From Hoyosella sp. YIM 151337 (GTDB lineage: Bacteria > Actinomycetota > Actinomycetes > Mycobacteriales > Mycobacteriaceae): DNA of 64,000 nucleotides. Shown here one piece after another: positions 26,774 to 35,444 of this stretch. The notes below the pieces were generated by a model, which searched no databases, was not told the origin of the DNA, and was given only the letters and a program-made list of their open reading frames with translations. Positions within the stretch are counted from its first letter, which is position 1, and each line of letters starts with the position of its first letter. Made by a program: the position numbers and the translations under genes. The stretch spans positions 62,001 to 126,000 of the forward strand of contig NZ_JAPEIQ010000026.1 of NCBI RefSeq assembly GCF_026041215.1, in the 5' to 3' direction.

Positions 26774-27491
26774 CATGCCTCCTCGGCAATGGCAGCCACC
26801 CGTCCTCGAGGGCACGCTTGTATAGGTCCATCTTTGTCGGCGCCGGTCGTCCGGCTTCCGCGTACTTCCTGCGAATCCGGCCGACATAGTCGTTGACGGT
26901 TTCAACGGACAGATTCGTCCGGCGTGCCACGCTCGATGCCTTCTCCCCGGCGGCGTACAGGGCGAGGACCTCACGCTGCCTGTCTGTCAGCTGCACCTCT
27001 GACAATCCTGGATCGCTGTCGATCGCTGCGGCCCAGTCCATCGTCGCGACCGTTCGACCGGCTGCGGCCTCCCGGATGGCGTCAAGCGCCACCGATGGCG
27101 CTTCGGACTTGAGGACCACCCCAAGCACGCCGCCACGTGCCGCCGAGCGTATGAGGTAGGTGTCGTCCCCGGAGGTCAGGACAAGCACATTGATGCCGTG
27201 CTCGTGCAGAGCGACGACGTTCGCGCGCGGAGATGAACCGTCGGCAAGCCGTAAATCAAGCACCACCAAGTCGAGATCGGTGCAATTTTCAATTAATTCG
27301 TTGGCAGTCTGCGCAATCGCAACAAGCTCAAGGTCGGGTTCATTGGACAAAAGCGCGGCCAATCCAAGCGCATATGTCGAATGATCCTCGACCAGCCCAA
27401 TACGAAATATACCGCGGGCTTGGGAGGCCACGGGTCGACCACCTCCACTGGTTCCAGATGACGCGGAGAGTCCGATATACGTATTTAACAC
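26727..27491 (-). CDS. NarL/LuxR-type response regulator (module B)
   Basis: 254 residues from GTG 27491. Receiver: GLVEDHSTYALGL, phospho-acceptor Asp in VVLDLRLADG, Thr in VLVLTSGDD, Lys in VVLKSEAP. HTH LTDRQREVLALYAAGEKASS and family tail GRPAPTKMDLYKRALEDGWL. A second candidate start, GTG at 27431, has GGAGG 9 nt upstream and would give 234 residues; the shared VLNTY start with module A supports 27491 instead. First gene of module B. Confidence 0.88.
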   Translation of the reverse strand: MLNTYIGLSASSGTSGGGRPVASQARGIFRIGLVEDHSTYALGLAALLSNEPDLELVAIAQTANELIENCTDLDLVVLDLRLADGSSPRANVVALHEHGINVLVLTSGDDTYLIRSAARGGVLGVVLKSEAPSVALDAIREAAAGRTVATMDWAAAIDSDPGLSEVQLTDRQREVLALYAAGEKASSVARRTNLSVETVNDYVGRIRRKYAEAGRPAPTKMDLYKRALEDGWLPLPRRHDGRGRSSTSDGRGAN

Positions 27492-27802
27492 CGCTAGTGC
27501 CCCTTATGTTGTGGGTTACAGCGTTCCGATGCTTACGTCGTTGTCGCCGGCAGGCGGCGCGCCGGAATTGCCCCTTCCGGGCGAAACTTATCGGAAGCTG
27601 TGCGCCGAGTGAAGTCGTCAAACGAACGACATCAGCGAGTGTCGCCACGAGTTCCCAGGTCAGCCGATCGCGCACCACCCTCCCGCGTGAATGGCCTTTG
27701 TATGGAGATCTCAAAAGCACTGGTGACCAGCAGTTTCACTCGGAAGGATGACGGTATTCAGACGACGCCGTTCAGCTCGTTTCGACCGGGCAAGCAGAGG
27801 AG
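27492..27802. other. 311-bp divergent intergenic region
   Basis: Lies between the module B response regulator (minus) and the free HTH gene (plus). It should hold both promoters. No coding frame with the local codon bias was seen. The minus-strand start carries GTGTTAAATAC, also present at the start of module A. Confidence 0.5.
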
Positions 27803-28117
27803 ATGACAGTGCCCATGATTCAGCGGAACCGTCCCGAGAGCGACGCCAGGCGGCTAACCTACACCCACGCGGGCAGGGACAATCACCGGGTCGCGCCTAC
27901 CCTGTCAAACCGGGAAATCGAAGTGCTGCGCGCCTGGTTCATGTGCAACTCAAAATCAGAGACCGCAAGCCAACTCCACATCGCACTCGGCACCCTCAAT
28001 ACCCATTTGGCGCGCATTCGCGCCAAATACCACGCCGTCGGGCGCCCCGCTCAGACAAAAGCAGCCTTGGTCGCGCGTGCCGTTCAGGACGGAATCGTTA
28101 ATCTCGACGAGCTGTGA
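27803..28117 (+). CDS. stand-alone LuxR-type HTH protein
   Basis: 104 residues consisting almost only of a LuxR HTH (LSNREIEVLRAWFMCNSKSE, about 34-53, then LGTLNTHLARIRAKYHAVGR). Its tail GRPAQTKAALVARAVQDGIV matches the tail of the three nearby response regulators, so it looks like a receiver-less derivative of that family. GAGGAG abuts the ATG at 27803; GTG 27809 or ATG 27815 would have better spacing. It could bind the same sites as the phosphorylated regulators (inference). Divergent from module B. Confidence 0.8.
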   Translation: MTVPMIQRNRPESDARRLTYTHAGRDNHRVAPTLSNREIEVLRAWFMCNSKSETASQLHIALGTLNTHLARIRAKYHAVGRPAQTKAALVARAVQDGIVNLDEL

Positions 28118-28164
28118 CCAATCTAGTAATTCCTCACTTATTTCTGGGCCGTCTGAGTTATCTG

Positions 28165-28192
28165 TTTTGATGATGTCCGGCACGCTTAATAT
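28165..28192 (+). promoter_or_regulatory. candidate promoter of a leaderless STAND-WD40 mRNA
   Basis: TAATAT at 28187-28192 with TTTTGA 16 bp upstream at 28165-28170. The GTG start at 28201 is 8 nt beyond the -10 hexamer and has no Shine-Dalgarno site, which fits leaderless transcription, common in actinobacteria. Confidence 0.5.
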
Positions 28193-28200
28193 GTCCGGTT

Positions 28201-31200
28201 GTGACAACAGACGCGAACCATGGGGGCGCCGACCTCACCCAGGTCGAAAACCGGCTCGATCTCGGCGCCGCGCTCAGCGCGCGCCGTGAGCATCTCGGCC
28301 TCACGGTCCGCGACGCTGCGACGAAAGCAGGAGTGCCGCTCGGCACCGTTTCGAGCTGGTTTTCCGGACACCACGTGCCGACGCCAGCATTGAAAGACGC
28401 GTTCCTCGCGCTGCTAGCCGTGCTTGAGGTCGAGGACGTGGATGCCCAGCAAGAGTGGTGGAACGCTGTTCAGCGTGCACGCCGCACCCCTGGACGGCGA
28501 AAGGCCGACAACGCCCAGCCGTACAAAGGGCTGGACAGCTTCAGCGCCGAAGACGCGCAGTGGTTCTTCGGGCGTGACGATCTCGTCAGCGCTGCGCTCC
28601 AGAGGATGAAGGAACAGCCGCGAGTCCCGTTAGTGGTGATCGGGCCGTCCGGTTCCGGCAAGTCCTCACTACTGCGGGCGGGCATCGTCGCCGCAGTTCA
28701 GGCCGGGCGCGGTGGACTCAACCAGCTCAGCACTGAGCTGATAACCCCTGGCACCACGCCTGCTGACACTCTGTCGTCGCTCTCGGTGTCCCCCGAGACA
28801 CTGCTGTGTATCGACCAGTTCGAGGAACTGTGGACCCAGTGCAAAGAGGAACGCCAGCGGCAAGACTTCCTCGAAATCCTTGAAGAATACGCTGCGGCGT
28901 GCCGGGTCGTGATCGCGCTGCGGGCTGACTTCTACGGCACAGCGGTCACCCACCGCATCCTGCTTGCTGCTTTGCGGGACAACTCGCTGGTGGTCGGGCC
29001 GCTTTCGGCGCAGCAGTTGCACGCCTGCATCACCGAACCCGCCCGGAAGGCGGGCTACATCATCGAGGACGACCTCGTCCGCATCATCACTGATGATCTA
29101 GCACCGCGCGACTCAGCTGACACCCACGATGCTGGTTCCCTGCCGCTGCTGTCACATGCCCTGCTCAACACGTGTCTGCTAGCGAAGCGCAAGCGGATGA
29201 CCGTTTCCGACTATCTCGCGACGGGCGGGATCCGCGGGGCGCTGCAACAAACCGCTGAAACCGCGTACGCGAACCTGAGCGACGATCAGCAAGTCGCCGC
29301 TCGGCGGGTGTTTCAGCGTCTCATCACGGTCGACGGCCCGACAGAGACCCGTCGGCGTGCGCCGCTCGCCGAACTGTTTGACGTTGACGACAGCGATGAC
29401 GTCCGCACGGTGATCAATGCGTTCGCCGATCAGCGCATGCTCACGCTCGCGCGGGATTCGGTGGAGATCACCCACGAGGTACTGCTGCGCGAGTGGTCGC
29501 GGCTGCGCGGCTGGGTGCAGGACAACAAAGACAGTCTTGTTGTTCATCGCCGGATCACGCTCGCCGCACAACTGTGGGAGGACGCGGGACGCGACGACAG
29601 CGCACTGCTCGGCGCCGGGCGTCTCGAAGTGTTCAGCCAGTGGGCGCGGGTAGACAATCATGAGTCTGAACTGAACAATCTCGAACGCGAGTACCTCGCG
29701 GCGAGTGCTTCGCACCATCAAGCTCTTGCGGACGCGGAACGCCGGCGCCAGCAGAAGCTGCGCAAGCTGAACGTCACCCTCGCGTTGATCGCGGTTATCG
29801 CCGTGGTCGCGGCGCTCGGAGCGGTGGGTGCGGGTGTGTACGCGAATGTGCAGCGTCAAGGTGCTGAACTGGCGCGAAACGAGGCGCTTTCCCGCGAACT
29901 CGCGCTGGAATCACGGCTGATCCGGGCCGACCAGCCGGAGCTTGCCGCGCAACTCGCGCTCGCCGCCTACCGGATCCACCCGACGGTCCAGGCGAACACC
30001 GCGCTCCTCGACGCCACCTCTGTACCCACACCAACCCGCTTCCGCCATGAGCCAGGTTCGATGGCTCTCGCCGTCAGTCCTGACGGTTCGCGGTTCGTTA
30101 CGTCAACGAGTGACGGTATCGCGCGGGTCTACCCGCTCGGCAATCCTGCTCCCGAGCCGGGACCGCTGGCAGAGTTCCCGGCGCTCGATGACGGCTCCCC
30201 CGCCGCCTATGCTGCGGCGTTCTCCCCGGACGGATCGATCGTCGCGCTCGGGGGCAATGGACTCGCCCTCTGGAACGTGGCTGGTACGAGCCCCGAAAGC
30301 ATCGCACAAATCGACGTTCAGGATGAATCAATCCAGGCCGTCACCTTCAGTCCCGATGGGTCCGTCTTGTCCGCGGGGACACCCGATGGTGGCGTGCTGA
30401 ACTGGGATATCACCAACCCGGCGTCACCGGAGCCGCTGCCTCCCATCACAGTCGAAGAACCGCTCGCCGTCACAGCCGCCGCGGTCGCGTACAACCCGGA
30501 CGGCACGATGCTGGCGACCTCGGCTGGTGGCAACCTCGTCAAACTTTGGGACGTCACGGACGCTGCTGCCGGAGCAACCGAGATCCACAGCTTGCCGCTG
30601 CACGGCGACGCCAACGTCACCGCCCTCGGTGTCGCGTTCAGCCCCGACGGCCAATTCCTCGCCGCCCCCACCAACGCGACGGACGTGCGGCGCTGGGATG
30701 TCAGCAACCGGGAGGGCCCCCAGGAACTCGAGCCGTTCGACGGGTTCGACAGCTGGGTCAACGACGTGGCGTTCAGTTCCGACGGACAGCACCTCGCTGT
30801 GGGCAGCAGCGATCAGACGGCACAAATCCGTGATTGGGACGACGGCTCGGTGGTTGCGCGCTTCCCAACCCCGGCGCTGGTCACGTCGGTCGCGTACACA
30901 CCCGACGGTGCTCGCCTGATCGCCGCGGCGGACGACGGCACGGCGCGCGTGTGGGACATGCCCGGTCCAGTGCTCTCGGGAATCACCGGTGTCGTGTTCC
31001 AGATGCGCTACAACCAGACTCGCGACCAAGTGATCGTCACCGCCGGCCGTGGCGACCGGGCAGTACATGTCGTGGACGTCAGCGACGCCGACGACCCGCA
31101 GCGACTCGCACGCGTCGACGTGCCCGAGCACAGCGCCGCCGGTGCCGTCAGCGCGGATGGACAGTTCCTCGCCGCTGGGACACTCGAGGGAGAGGTCTTA

Positions 31201-32007
31201 CTCTTCGATCTCAGGGCAACCGAGGATGCGCGAGAAGTCGGCAGGGTACGGAACGACGATGGCACGCTGATCCCCTCGCTGGCCGTCTCGCCCGATGGTT
31301 CGCTCGTGGCCGCACCGTCCTACTTCGACGCGCGCGTGCACGTGTGGGATGTGCGCGACCCCGGATCCCCACGGCCACTTCCCCCGCTCGACCTCGGATT
31401 GGGTACCGGTGAGCTGATCGACTTCAGCCCCTCTGGCCACTATCTGGCGGCCGGATCATCGGCCAGCGAGTTCAAACTGTGGCGGGTGGGCGAGGACATG
31501 ACGTTCGAGGAGATGAACGCCGACGCCGGCGAGTTCCTGGGCTCGGTCCCAGCGGTGCGGTTCAGCCACGACGAGGAACTGCTCGCCGCAGCGGGCGGCG
31601 GTGGCGACAATCGCGTGCGGATCTATGAACTCCGCGGCGGCGACGTCGAGATCCTCAGCACCCTCGTGGGGCCGCGGGCGGAAATAACGTCGCTCGATTT
31701 CAGCCCGGACCGTTCACTGCTGTCCGCCACCACGGGTGAGGAACTCTGGATCTGGGACATCTCCGATCCGTCCGGGCCAGATCTTGTCGCGACGCCCGCG
31801 TCGTACGACGGTCGTGTCAACGACGCGGTATTTCTCGGCGACGGCAGTCGTATCGCTGGCGCCGGGTGGGCGATGGACGTGCGCTTCTGGCACACCCGTC
31901 CTGACAGCGCCGCGGAACATATCTGTCGGCACCGCGGCACCCCGATTACCGCTGACGAATGGACGCAGTACGTTCCGGGTGTCGAGCAGTTTGAGATCTG
32001 CAGCTAG
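28201..32007 (+). CDS. HTH-nSTAND ATPase with transmembrane helix and WD40 repeats
   Basis: 1268 residues. Order: XRE-type HTH (about 20-75, LSARREHLGLTVRDAATKAG, then PLGTVSSWFSG); conserved linker PYKGLDSFSAEDAQWFFGRD (about 107-126); STAND NTPase with Walker A GPSGSGKSSLL (about 148) and Walker B LLCIDQFEELW (about 201); helical region to about 500; one transmembrane helix (LALIAVIAVVAALGAVGAGV, about 526-545); WD40 propellers (about 610-1260) with phrases such as AVSPDGSRFVTS and VAFSPDGQFLA. STAND proteins oligomerise upon ligand sensing. The HTH may bind DNA or serve as an effector contact. Signal and output unknown. Confidence 0.88.
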   Translation: MTTDANHGGADLTQVENRLDLGAALSARREHLGLTVRDAATKAGVPLGTVSSWFSGHHVPTPALKDAFLALLAVLEVEDVDAQQEWWNAVQRARRTPGRRKADNAQPYKGLDSFSAEDAQWFFGRDDLVSAALQRMKEQPRVPLVVIGPSGSGKSSLLRAGIVAAVQAGRGGLNQLSTELITPGTTPADTLSSLSVSPETLLCIDQFEELWTQCKEERQRQDFLEILEEYAAACRVVIALRADFYGTAVTHRILLAALRDNSLVVGPLSAQQLHACITEPARKAGYIIEDDLVRIITDDLAPRDSADTHDAGSLPLLSHALLNTCLLAKRKRMTVSDYLATGGIRGALQQTAETAYANLSDDQQVAARRVFQRLITVDGPTETRRRAPLAELFDVDDSDDVRTVINAFADQRMLTLARDSVEITHEVLLREWSRLRGWVQDNKDSLVVHRRITLAAQLWEDAGRDDSALLGAGRLEVFSQWARVDNHESELNNLEREYLAASASHHQALADAERRRQQKLRKLNVTLALIAVIAVVAALGAVGAGVYANVQRQGAELARNEALSRELALESRLIRADQPELAAQLALAAYRIHPTVQANTALLDATSVPTPTRFRHEPGSMALAVSPDGSRFVTSTSDGIARVYPLGNPAPEPGPLAEFPALDDGSPAAYAAAFSPDGSIVALGGNGLALWNVAGTSPESIAQIDVQDESIQAVTFSPDGSVLSAGTPDGGVLNWDITNPASPEPLPPITVEEPLAVTAAAVAYNPDGTMLATSAGGNLVKLWDVTDAAAGATEIHSLPLHGDANVTALGVAFSPDGQFLAAPTNATDVRRWDVSNREGPQELEPFDGFDSWVNDVAFSSDGQHLAVGSSDQTAQIRDWDDGSVVARFPTPALVTSVAYTPDGARLIAAADDGTARVWDMPGPVLSGITGVVFQMRYNQTRDQVIVTAGRGDRAVHVVDVSDADDPQRLARVDVPEHSAAGAVSADGQFLAAGTLEGEVLLFDLRATEDAREVGRVRNDDGTLIPSLAVSPDGSLVAAPSYFDARVHVWDVRDPGSPRPLPPLDLGLGTGELIDFSPSGHYLAAGSSASEFKLWRVGEDMTFEEMNADAGEFLGSVPAVRFSHDEELLAAAGGGGDNRVRIYELRGGDVEILSTLVGPRAEITSLDFSPDRSLLSATTGEELWIWDISDPSGPDLVATPASYDGRVNDAVFLGDGSRIAGAGWAMDVRFWHTRPDSAAEHICRHRGTPITADEWTQYVPGVEQFEICS

Positions 32008-32010
32008 ATG

Positions 32011-32217
32011 TCACATTTTCTGCGGCTGCCCAAACAGGCTGCCCAGCGATCCGAAGTCAAAGAACCCCGCAAACATGTCCATCGGTGACTGCTGCTGGTA
32101 CGGCGCTTTGTCGTTGTGGCTCGGTTCCGCGGATGCTATCGCCGGTGCAGCAATAAGCGCAGCTGCGGCGAGCGTTGCGGCGGCAGCAGGACGGGCAAGT
32201 TTGGTGAGATTACGCAT
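32011..32217 (-). CDS. small secreted protein
   Basis: 68 residues. Clear signal peptide (MRNLTKLARPAAAATLAAAA core, cleavage after AIASA near residue 30), mature part of about 38 residues with SPMDMFAGFFDFGSLGSLFG. It converges on the STAND-WD40 gene with 3 bp between the stops. Hairpins at 32243-32259 and 32305-32325 lie in its likely 5' leader. No family recognised. Confidence 0.75.
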   Translation of the reverse strand: MRNLTKLARPAAAATLAAAALIAAPAIASAEPSHNDKAPYQQQSPMDMFAGFFDFGSLGSLFGQPQKM

Positions 32218-32351
32218 GGGGCTTCGCCTTTCGGTTTCGGAAACTCCCGCTGTGGGAGTGATATGACTATCGCCCGCAGATGCGCATCGTCACCACCGGC
32301 CCTAGGGGTGGTCTCTCGCCACCCCGCGCGGCTAGGTATACCTCGCACACT

Positions 32352-32372
32352 GGTTTAGCGAAGTGCTAAACC
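32352..32372. repeat. TTTAGC palindrome, copy 1
   Basis: Arms GGTTTAGC and GCTAAACC around loop GAAGT. It lies 37 bp beyond the stop of the methyltransferase gene (32410) and 135 bp upstream of the small secreted protein gene. One of five copies in 16 kb. Confidence 0.75.
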
Positions 32373-32409
32373 GTTGGCCGGTTACGACGCGGCGGCACTG
32401 AACCCTCGT

Positions 32410-33774
32410 TCAGGGACGCGCTTCGAGCACCATGAACGTGGGTGTCTCGGCGGCACGGCGGAACCTCGTGAAGCCTGCCTCGGTGACGACACGTCGCAGC
32501 GCATCCTGACCCGCTTGCGCACCGAGCGCCTCGGGCCCGTCCTGGGACAGTGCGCTGGGGGTGCATACGAATGTGGACACCGAGTAGAAGGTTCGGGCGC
32601 GGACGGATGTGACGAGCTCGTCATCCGTGCGCGGTTCGGTGAACATCCATATCCCATCTGGCGCCAATGCGTGACGAATGATGCGCGCAGCCGAGACCGG
32701 GTCGCCCCATTCGTGCAGGGCATTGAATACGCAGATGAGGTCGAATCCCCTGCCGGGAAAGTCACTCGCGGTGGCCGTCTCGAAGGACACCCGGTTGTCT
32801 ACCGCCGCCTCGGCGGCCAGTTTGCGGGCCGCCTCCACCGATTCAGCGTGGGCGTCATAACCCACGAACGTCGACTTGGGGAACGCCTGCGCCAGCAGGA
32901 TCAGCGCGGCGCCGTGGCCGCATCCGATGTCAGCTGCGTGAGCGCCCGCCTCCAGCCGCTCTTGCATACCGTCGAGCGCCGGAATCCAGTGCTCCACGAG
33001 ATTCGCCCGATACGCGGGTTCGAAGAACCTTCGTGTCCCCTCGAACAGATCGGGATGGTGTTCGCCCCAGTCGAGACCGCCACCAGCGGTGAACGCCGCC
33101 ATGACGCGTTCGGCATCCTGGTGGACCGAGTTCACGACCAGAGCACCGCCAACCACGAAAGTTGGACTCTCAGGATCGGCGAGGCAGGCAGCCTGCTCCG
33201 CCGTGAGCCAGTACCGCTGCTGGGTGGCGTCATACTGGCAGTACGCACTCGCGACCTGCGCGTTGGCCCATTCGCGCACGAGACGCGGGTGGCAGCCGGT
33301 GGTTTCCGCGAGTTCTTCGGCAGTGGCCGCGCCCAGCTCAAACATCGCTTTGTACAAACCCAGCTTGTCACCGATCACGACGGTGGCCGCATGCATCGCG
33401 GCGGCCTGGTCCGCTCCGAAGCGGTTCAGGAAGTCCTGCAGCCGATCCGGGTCGAGGGCCGCGCGCGAGGTCTCCGGTGCCGCGCTGCCATTTTTGCTGG
33501 ATCGATGTGCAGGGAGCTGGCTTCCCGGCAAGCCGACGGCCTGTTCCTCAAAAACCTGGAAGTAACGCTGGGTGCTGGAGGGCTCAAGTGCCGGGTCGAT
33601 GTAGCTGCGCAACTCGTCGATTGAGTGGACTTCCCATAAGCATGCGGCTTCTGTATGGTCCAGCGCCGTGACGAACTGGTGACGACACATAGTGTCCGGC
33701 GCCGGAGGCATCCGGCTGACCTTCTCACTGAACAGTTCTTGGTCGTGGATCTCGTGGTGGACAGACACGAACAT
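32410..33774 (-). CDS. SAM-dependent methyltransferase with extra N-terminal domain
   Basis: 454 residues from ATG 33774, which follows GGGAGG. The first about 85 residues (MFVSVHHEIHDQELFSEKVS, then CLWEVHSIDELRSYID) look like a small ferredoxin-like domain of the DUF4242/antibiotic-monooxygenase kind. Then comes a winged-helix dimerisation domain (about 120-200, HAATVVIGDKLGLYKAMFEL) and a class I methyltransferase with ADIGCGHGAALILLAQAFP (about 273). The C-terminal two thirds is paralogous to the protein ending at 39448 and resembles the mycobacterial Rv2258c group. Divergent from an HxlR regulator, its probable controller. Substrate unknown. Confidence 0.85.
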   Translation of the reverse strand: MFVSVHHEIHDQELFSEKVSRMPPAPDTMCRHQFVTALDHTEAACLWEVHSIDELRSYIDPALEPSSTQRYFQVFEEQAVGLPGSQLPAHRSSKNGSAAPETSRAALDPDRLQDFLNRFGADQAAAMHAATVVIGDKLGLYKAMFELGAATAEELAETTGCHPRLVREWANAQVASAYCQYDATQQRYWLTAEQAACLADPESPTFVVGGALVVNSVHQDAERVMAAFTAGGGLDWGEHHPDLFEGTRRFFEPAYRANLVEHWIPALDGMQERLEAGAHAADIGCGHGAALILLAQAFPKSTFVGYDAHAESVEAARKLAAEAAVDNRVSFETATASDFPGRGFDLICVFNALHEWGDPVSAARIIRHALAPDGIWMFTEPRTDDELVTSVRARTFYSVSTFVCTPSALSQDGPEALGAQAGQDALRRVVTEAGFTRFRRAAETPTFMVLEARP

Positions 33775-33902
33775 GGTTCGCCTCCCTTGAAAATACCCCC
33801 GCATTTCCGGATGGGTTTCGAATGTCATCTCTCTTTCAGCCTGGCAGACTGGAAAGCACGTTCAAGTCTGATTTCTGGACCTTCACGCGCAGGGAGGTGC
33901 TG

Positions 33903-34595
33903 GTGAAGAGCTATAACCAGTACTGCCCGATCGCGCGCGGGGCAGAGGTGTTTGCTACCCGCTGGACACCAGTGATCATCCGCAACCTGTTGCTCGGGTG
34001 CCGCACCTACACAGAACTGCGTGACGGCGCTCCGGGCATTTCGCGTTCGCTGCTGTCCGAACGCCTGGATCAGCTCGAGCGTCTGCGTATCATCGAGCGC
34101 CAACCGAACCCGAGCGGCCGCGGATGGCTGTACGCGCTGACACAGGCGGGCAGAGACCTAAAACCGGTGTGCGAAGCCCTCGGCGCATGGGGCTCAGCCT
34201 GGGTTGAACTCGGACCCCAGCACCTAGATCCGTACGCCTCACTGTGGGCGATGGCACGGGGCCTTCGAAGCGTCACCCTGCCCGCTCACCGGATTAACTG
34301 CCGCTTCGAATTTCCCTCCATGCCATCGAACAAGCGGCATTTCTGGTTGCTCGTGCAGAAGCCTGAGCCGGAGATCTGCGTCAAACACCCTGGCTGCCAA
34401 GAGGATCTGGTGGTGACCGCCGACCCCGAGTGGTTAGCACGCTGGGTGCTGGGTCAAATCTCGCTGGCGCAGGGACTCAAATATGGATCCGTTGAGACCT
34501 CCGGCCCGGATCGACTCGTCCGCACCCTGGGGCGCCTGGGTGAGCAGAGCGCCTCGGCGCTGCAGCGGTGGGGGGAACCGATCGCCCCGGCGTAA
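33903..34595 (+). CDS. HxlR-family transcriptional regulator
   Basis: 230 residues from GTG 33903 (read as MKSYNQYCPIARG), with AGGGAGG upstream; the longer open frame from 33822 lacks such a site. HxlR winged helix about residues 5-100: the Cys in NQYCPIARGAE, FATRWTPVIIRNLLLG, ISRSLLSERLDQLERLRIIE, and wing SGRGWLYALTQAG. The remaining about 120 residues form a C-terminal sensor-like region with two Cys (ICVKHPGC). Such regulators often respond to reactive aldehydes or oxidants through the N-terminal Cys. It is divergent from the two-domain methyltransferase gene. Confidence 0.87.
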   Translation: MKSYNQYCPIARGAEVFATRWTPVIIRNLLLGCRTYTELRDGAPGISRSLLSERLDQLERLRIIERQPNPSGRGWLYALTQAGRDLKPVCEALGAWGSAWVELGPQHLDPYASLWAMARGLRSVTLPAHRINCRFEFPSMPSNKRHFWLLVQKPEPEICVKHPGCQEDLVVTADPEWLARWVLGQISLAQGLKYGSVETSGPDRLVRTLGRLGEQSASALQRWGEPIAPA

Positions 34596-34648
34596 CCACC
34601 AGCGCGCTGCTCTGGAAGAGGAGCGCCTCCATACTGTGTCCTCCTCAT

Positions 34649-34671
34649 CGGTTTAGCGAAGTGCTAAACCG
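34649..34671. repeat. TTTAGC palindrome, copy 2
   Basis: Nine-base arms CGGTTTAGC and GCTAAACCG around GAAGT, 53 bp after the HxlR stop and 71 bp before the nucleotidyltransferase gene. Confidence 0.75.
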
Positions 34672-34742
34672 CCTGCACAGCTACACGGGTCCGAGGCAGG
34701 TGAGCGCCCGGGCGCCCGGGAACATTCGAGTACAGTTTCCTC

Positions 34743-35012
34743 ATGGACGTTGAGCTGGCAGCCGAGCGGCTGGCTCATATTGGCCGCTCACACCCGTCTG
34801 TCGACCTTCTGATGCTTTATGGATCACGCGCACGCGGCGACGCGCACGCCGGATCTGACTGGGACTTAGGATATCTCGCTCGCACCACCGTCGATCACCT
34901 TGGGATGCTGAGTGAAGCCACTTGCGCACTTGGGACCGACAACGTCGACCTTGTTGATCTGCGGAGAATGCGGACGCCCTTGAGCCGATGTCCGATGCGA
35001 CCGACGCAGTAA
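34743..35012 (+). CDS. short MNT-type nucleotidyltransferase, probably truncated
   Basis: 89 residues with the polymerase-beta-type motif LLMLYGSRARGDAHAGSDWD (about 23-42; GSx10DxD metal-binding pattern) and NVDLVDLRRM. The end (RTPLSRCPMRPTQ) does not look like the family C-terminus, and the alternative frame from 34970 runs on for about 30 codons, so a frame shift near 34970 is likely. It precedes a second, complete MNT gene and a HEPN gene on the same strand. Possibly a decayed or accessory antitoxin. Confidence 0.7.
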   Translation: MDVELAAERLAHIGRSHPSVDLLMLYGSRARGDAHAGSDWDLGYLARTTVDHLGMLSEATCALGTDNVDLVDLRRMRTPLSRCPMRPTQ

Positions 35013-35066
35013 TTCTCCATCTATGGCAGGCCGTAAACTTCATCCGGACTGTGAGATTCTTGAATC

Positions 35067-35444
35067 GTGAGTGAGGCTTCGCTACTCAACCAGACCGTCG
35101 AAGCGCTGCGCGAAGCGGGCGCGCGCTTCGCTCTGATCTTCGGAAGTCGCGCGCGTGGCGATGATCGGCCGGATTCCGATTACGACGTCGCGGCATGGTG
35201 GGATCATGACCCGCCGCAAGCGTTCGACGTCCTGGTACCGCCCCGGGTGGACCTCGTCGTTGTGAACACCGCCCCTCTCGAACTGCGTGGCCGGATCGCC
35301 GTGGACGGCAAAGTCCTCTTCGAGGACTCGCCCGAGGACCGGGTTCACTGGGTGGCGACTACTCGGAAGATCTACTTCGACGAACTTCCGCGAATCGAAC
35401 GCGCCCACCGCGACTTCGCGCAGGGAGTGCTCGATGGTCGATGA
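35067..35444 (+). CDS. mntA: MntA-like nucleotidyltransferase antitoxin
   Basis: 125 residues with FALIFGSRARGDDRPDSDYD (about 21-40), the GSx10DxD catalytic pattern, followed by RVDLVVVNTAPLELRGRIAV where the third acidic residue lies. In characterised MNT/HEPN pairs this protein AMPylates the HEPN toxin and silences it. The stop overlaps the HEPN start by 11 bp, the usual arrangement of such toxin-antitoxin modules. The gene lacks an obvious Shine-Dalgarno site. Confidence 0.85.
   Translation: MSEASLLNQTVEALREAGARFALIFGSRARGDDRPDSDYDVAAWWDHDPPQAFDVLVPPRVDLVVVNTAPLELRGRIAVDGKVLFEDSPEDRVHWVATTRKIYFDELPRIERAHRDFAQGVLDGR

Noticed and set aside
27600-27806. Plus-strand ORF upstream of the free HTH gene
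   Set aside because: No ribosome-binding site or motif; it lies in the divergent promoter region and its codon bias is unlike that of neighbouring genes.
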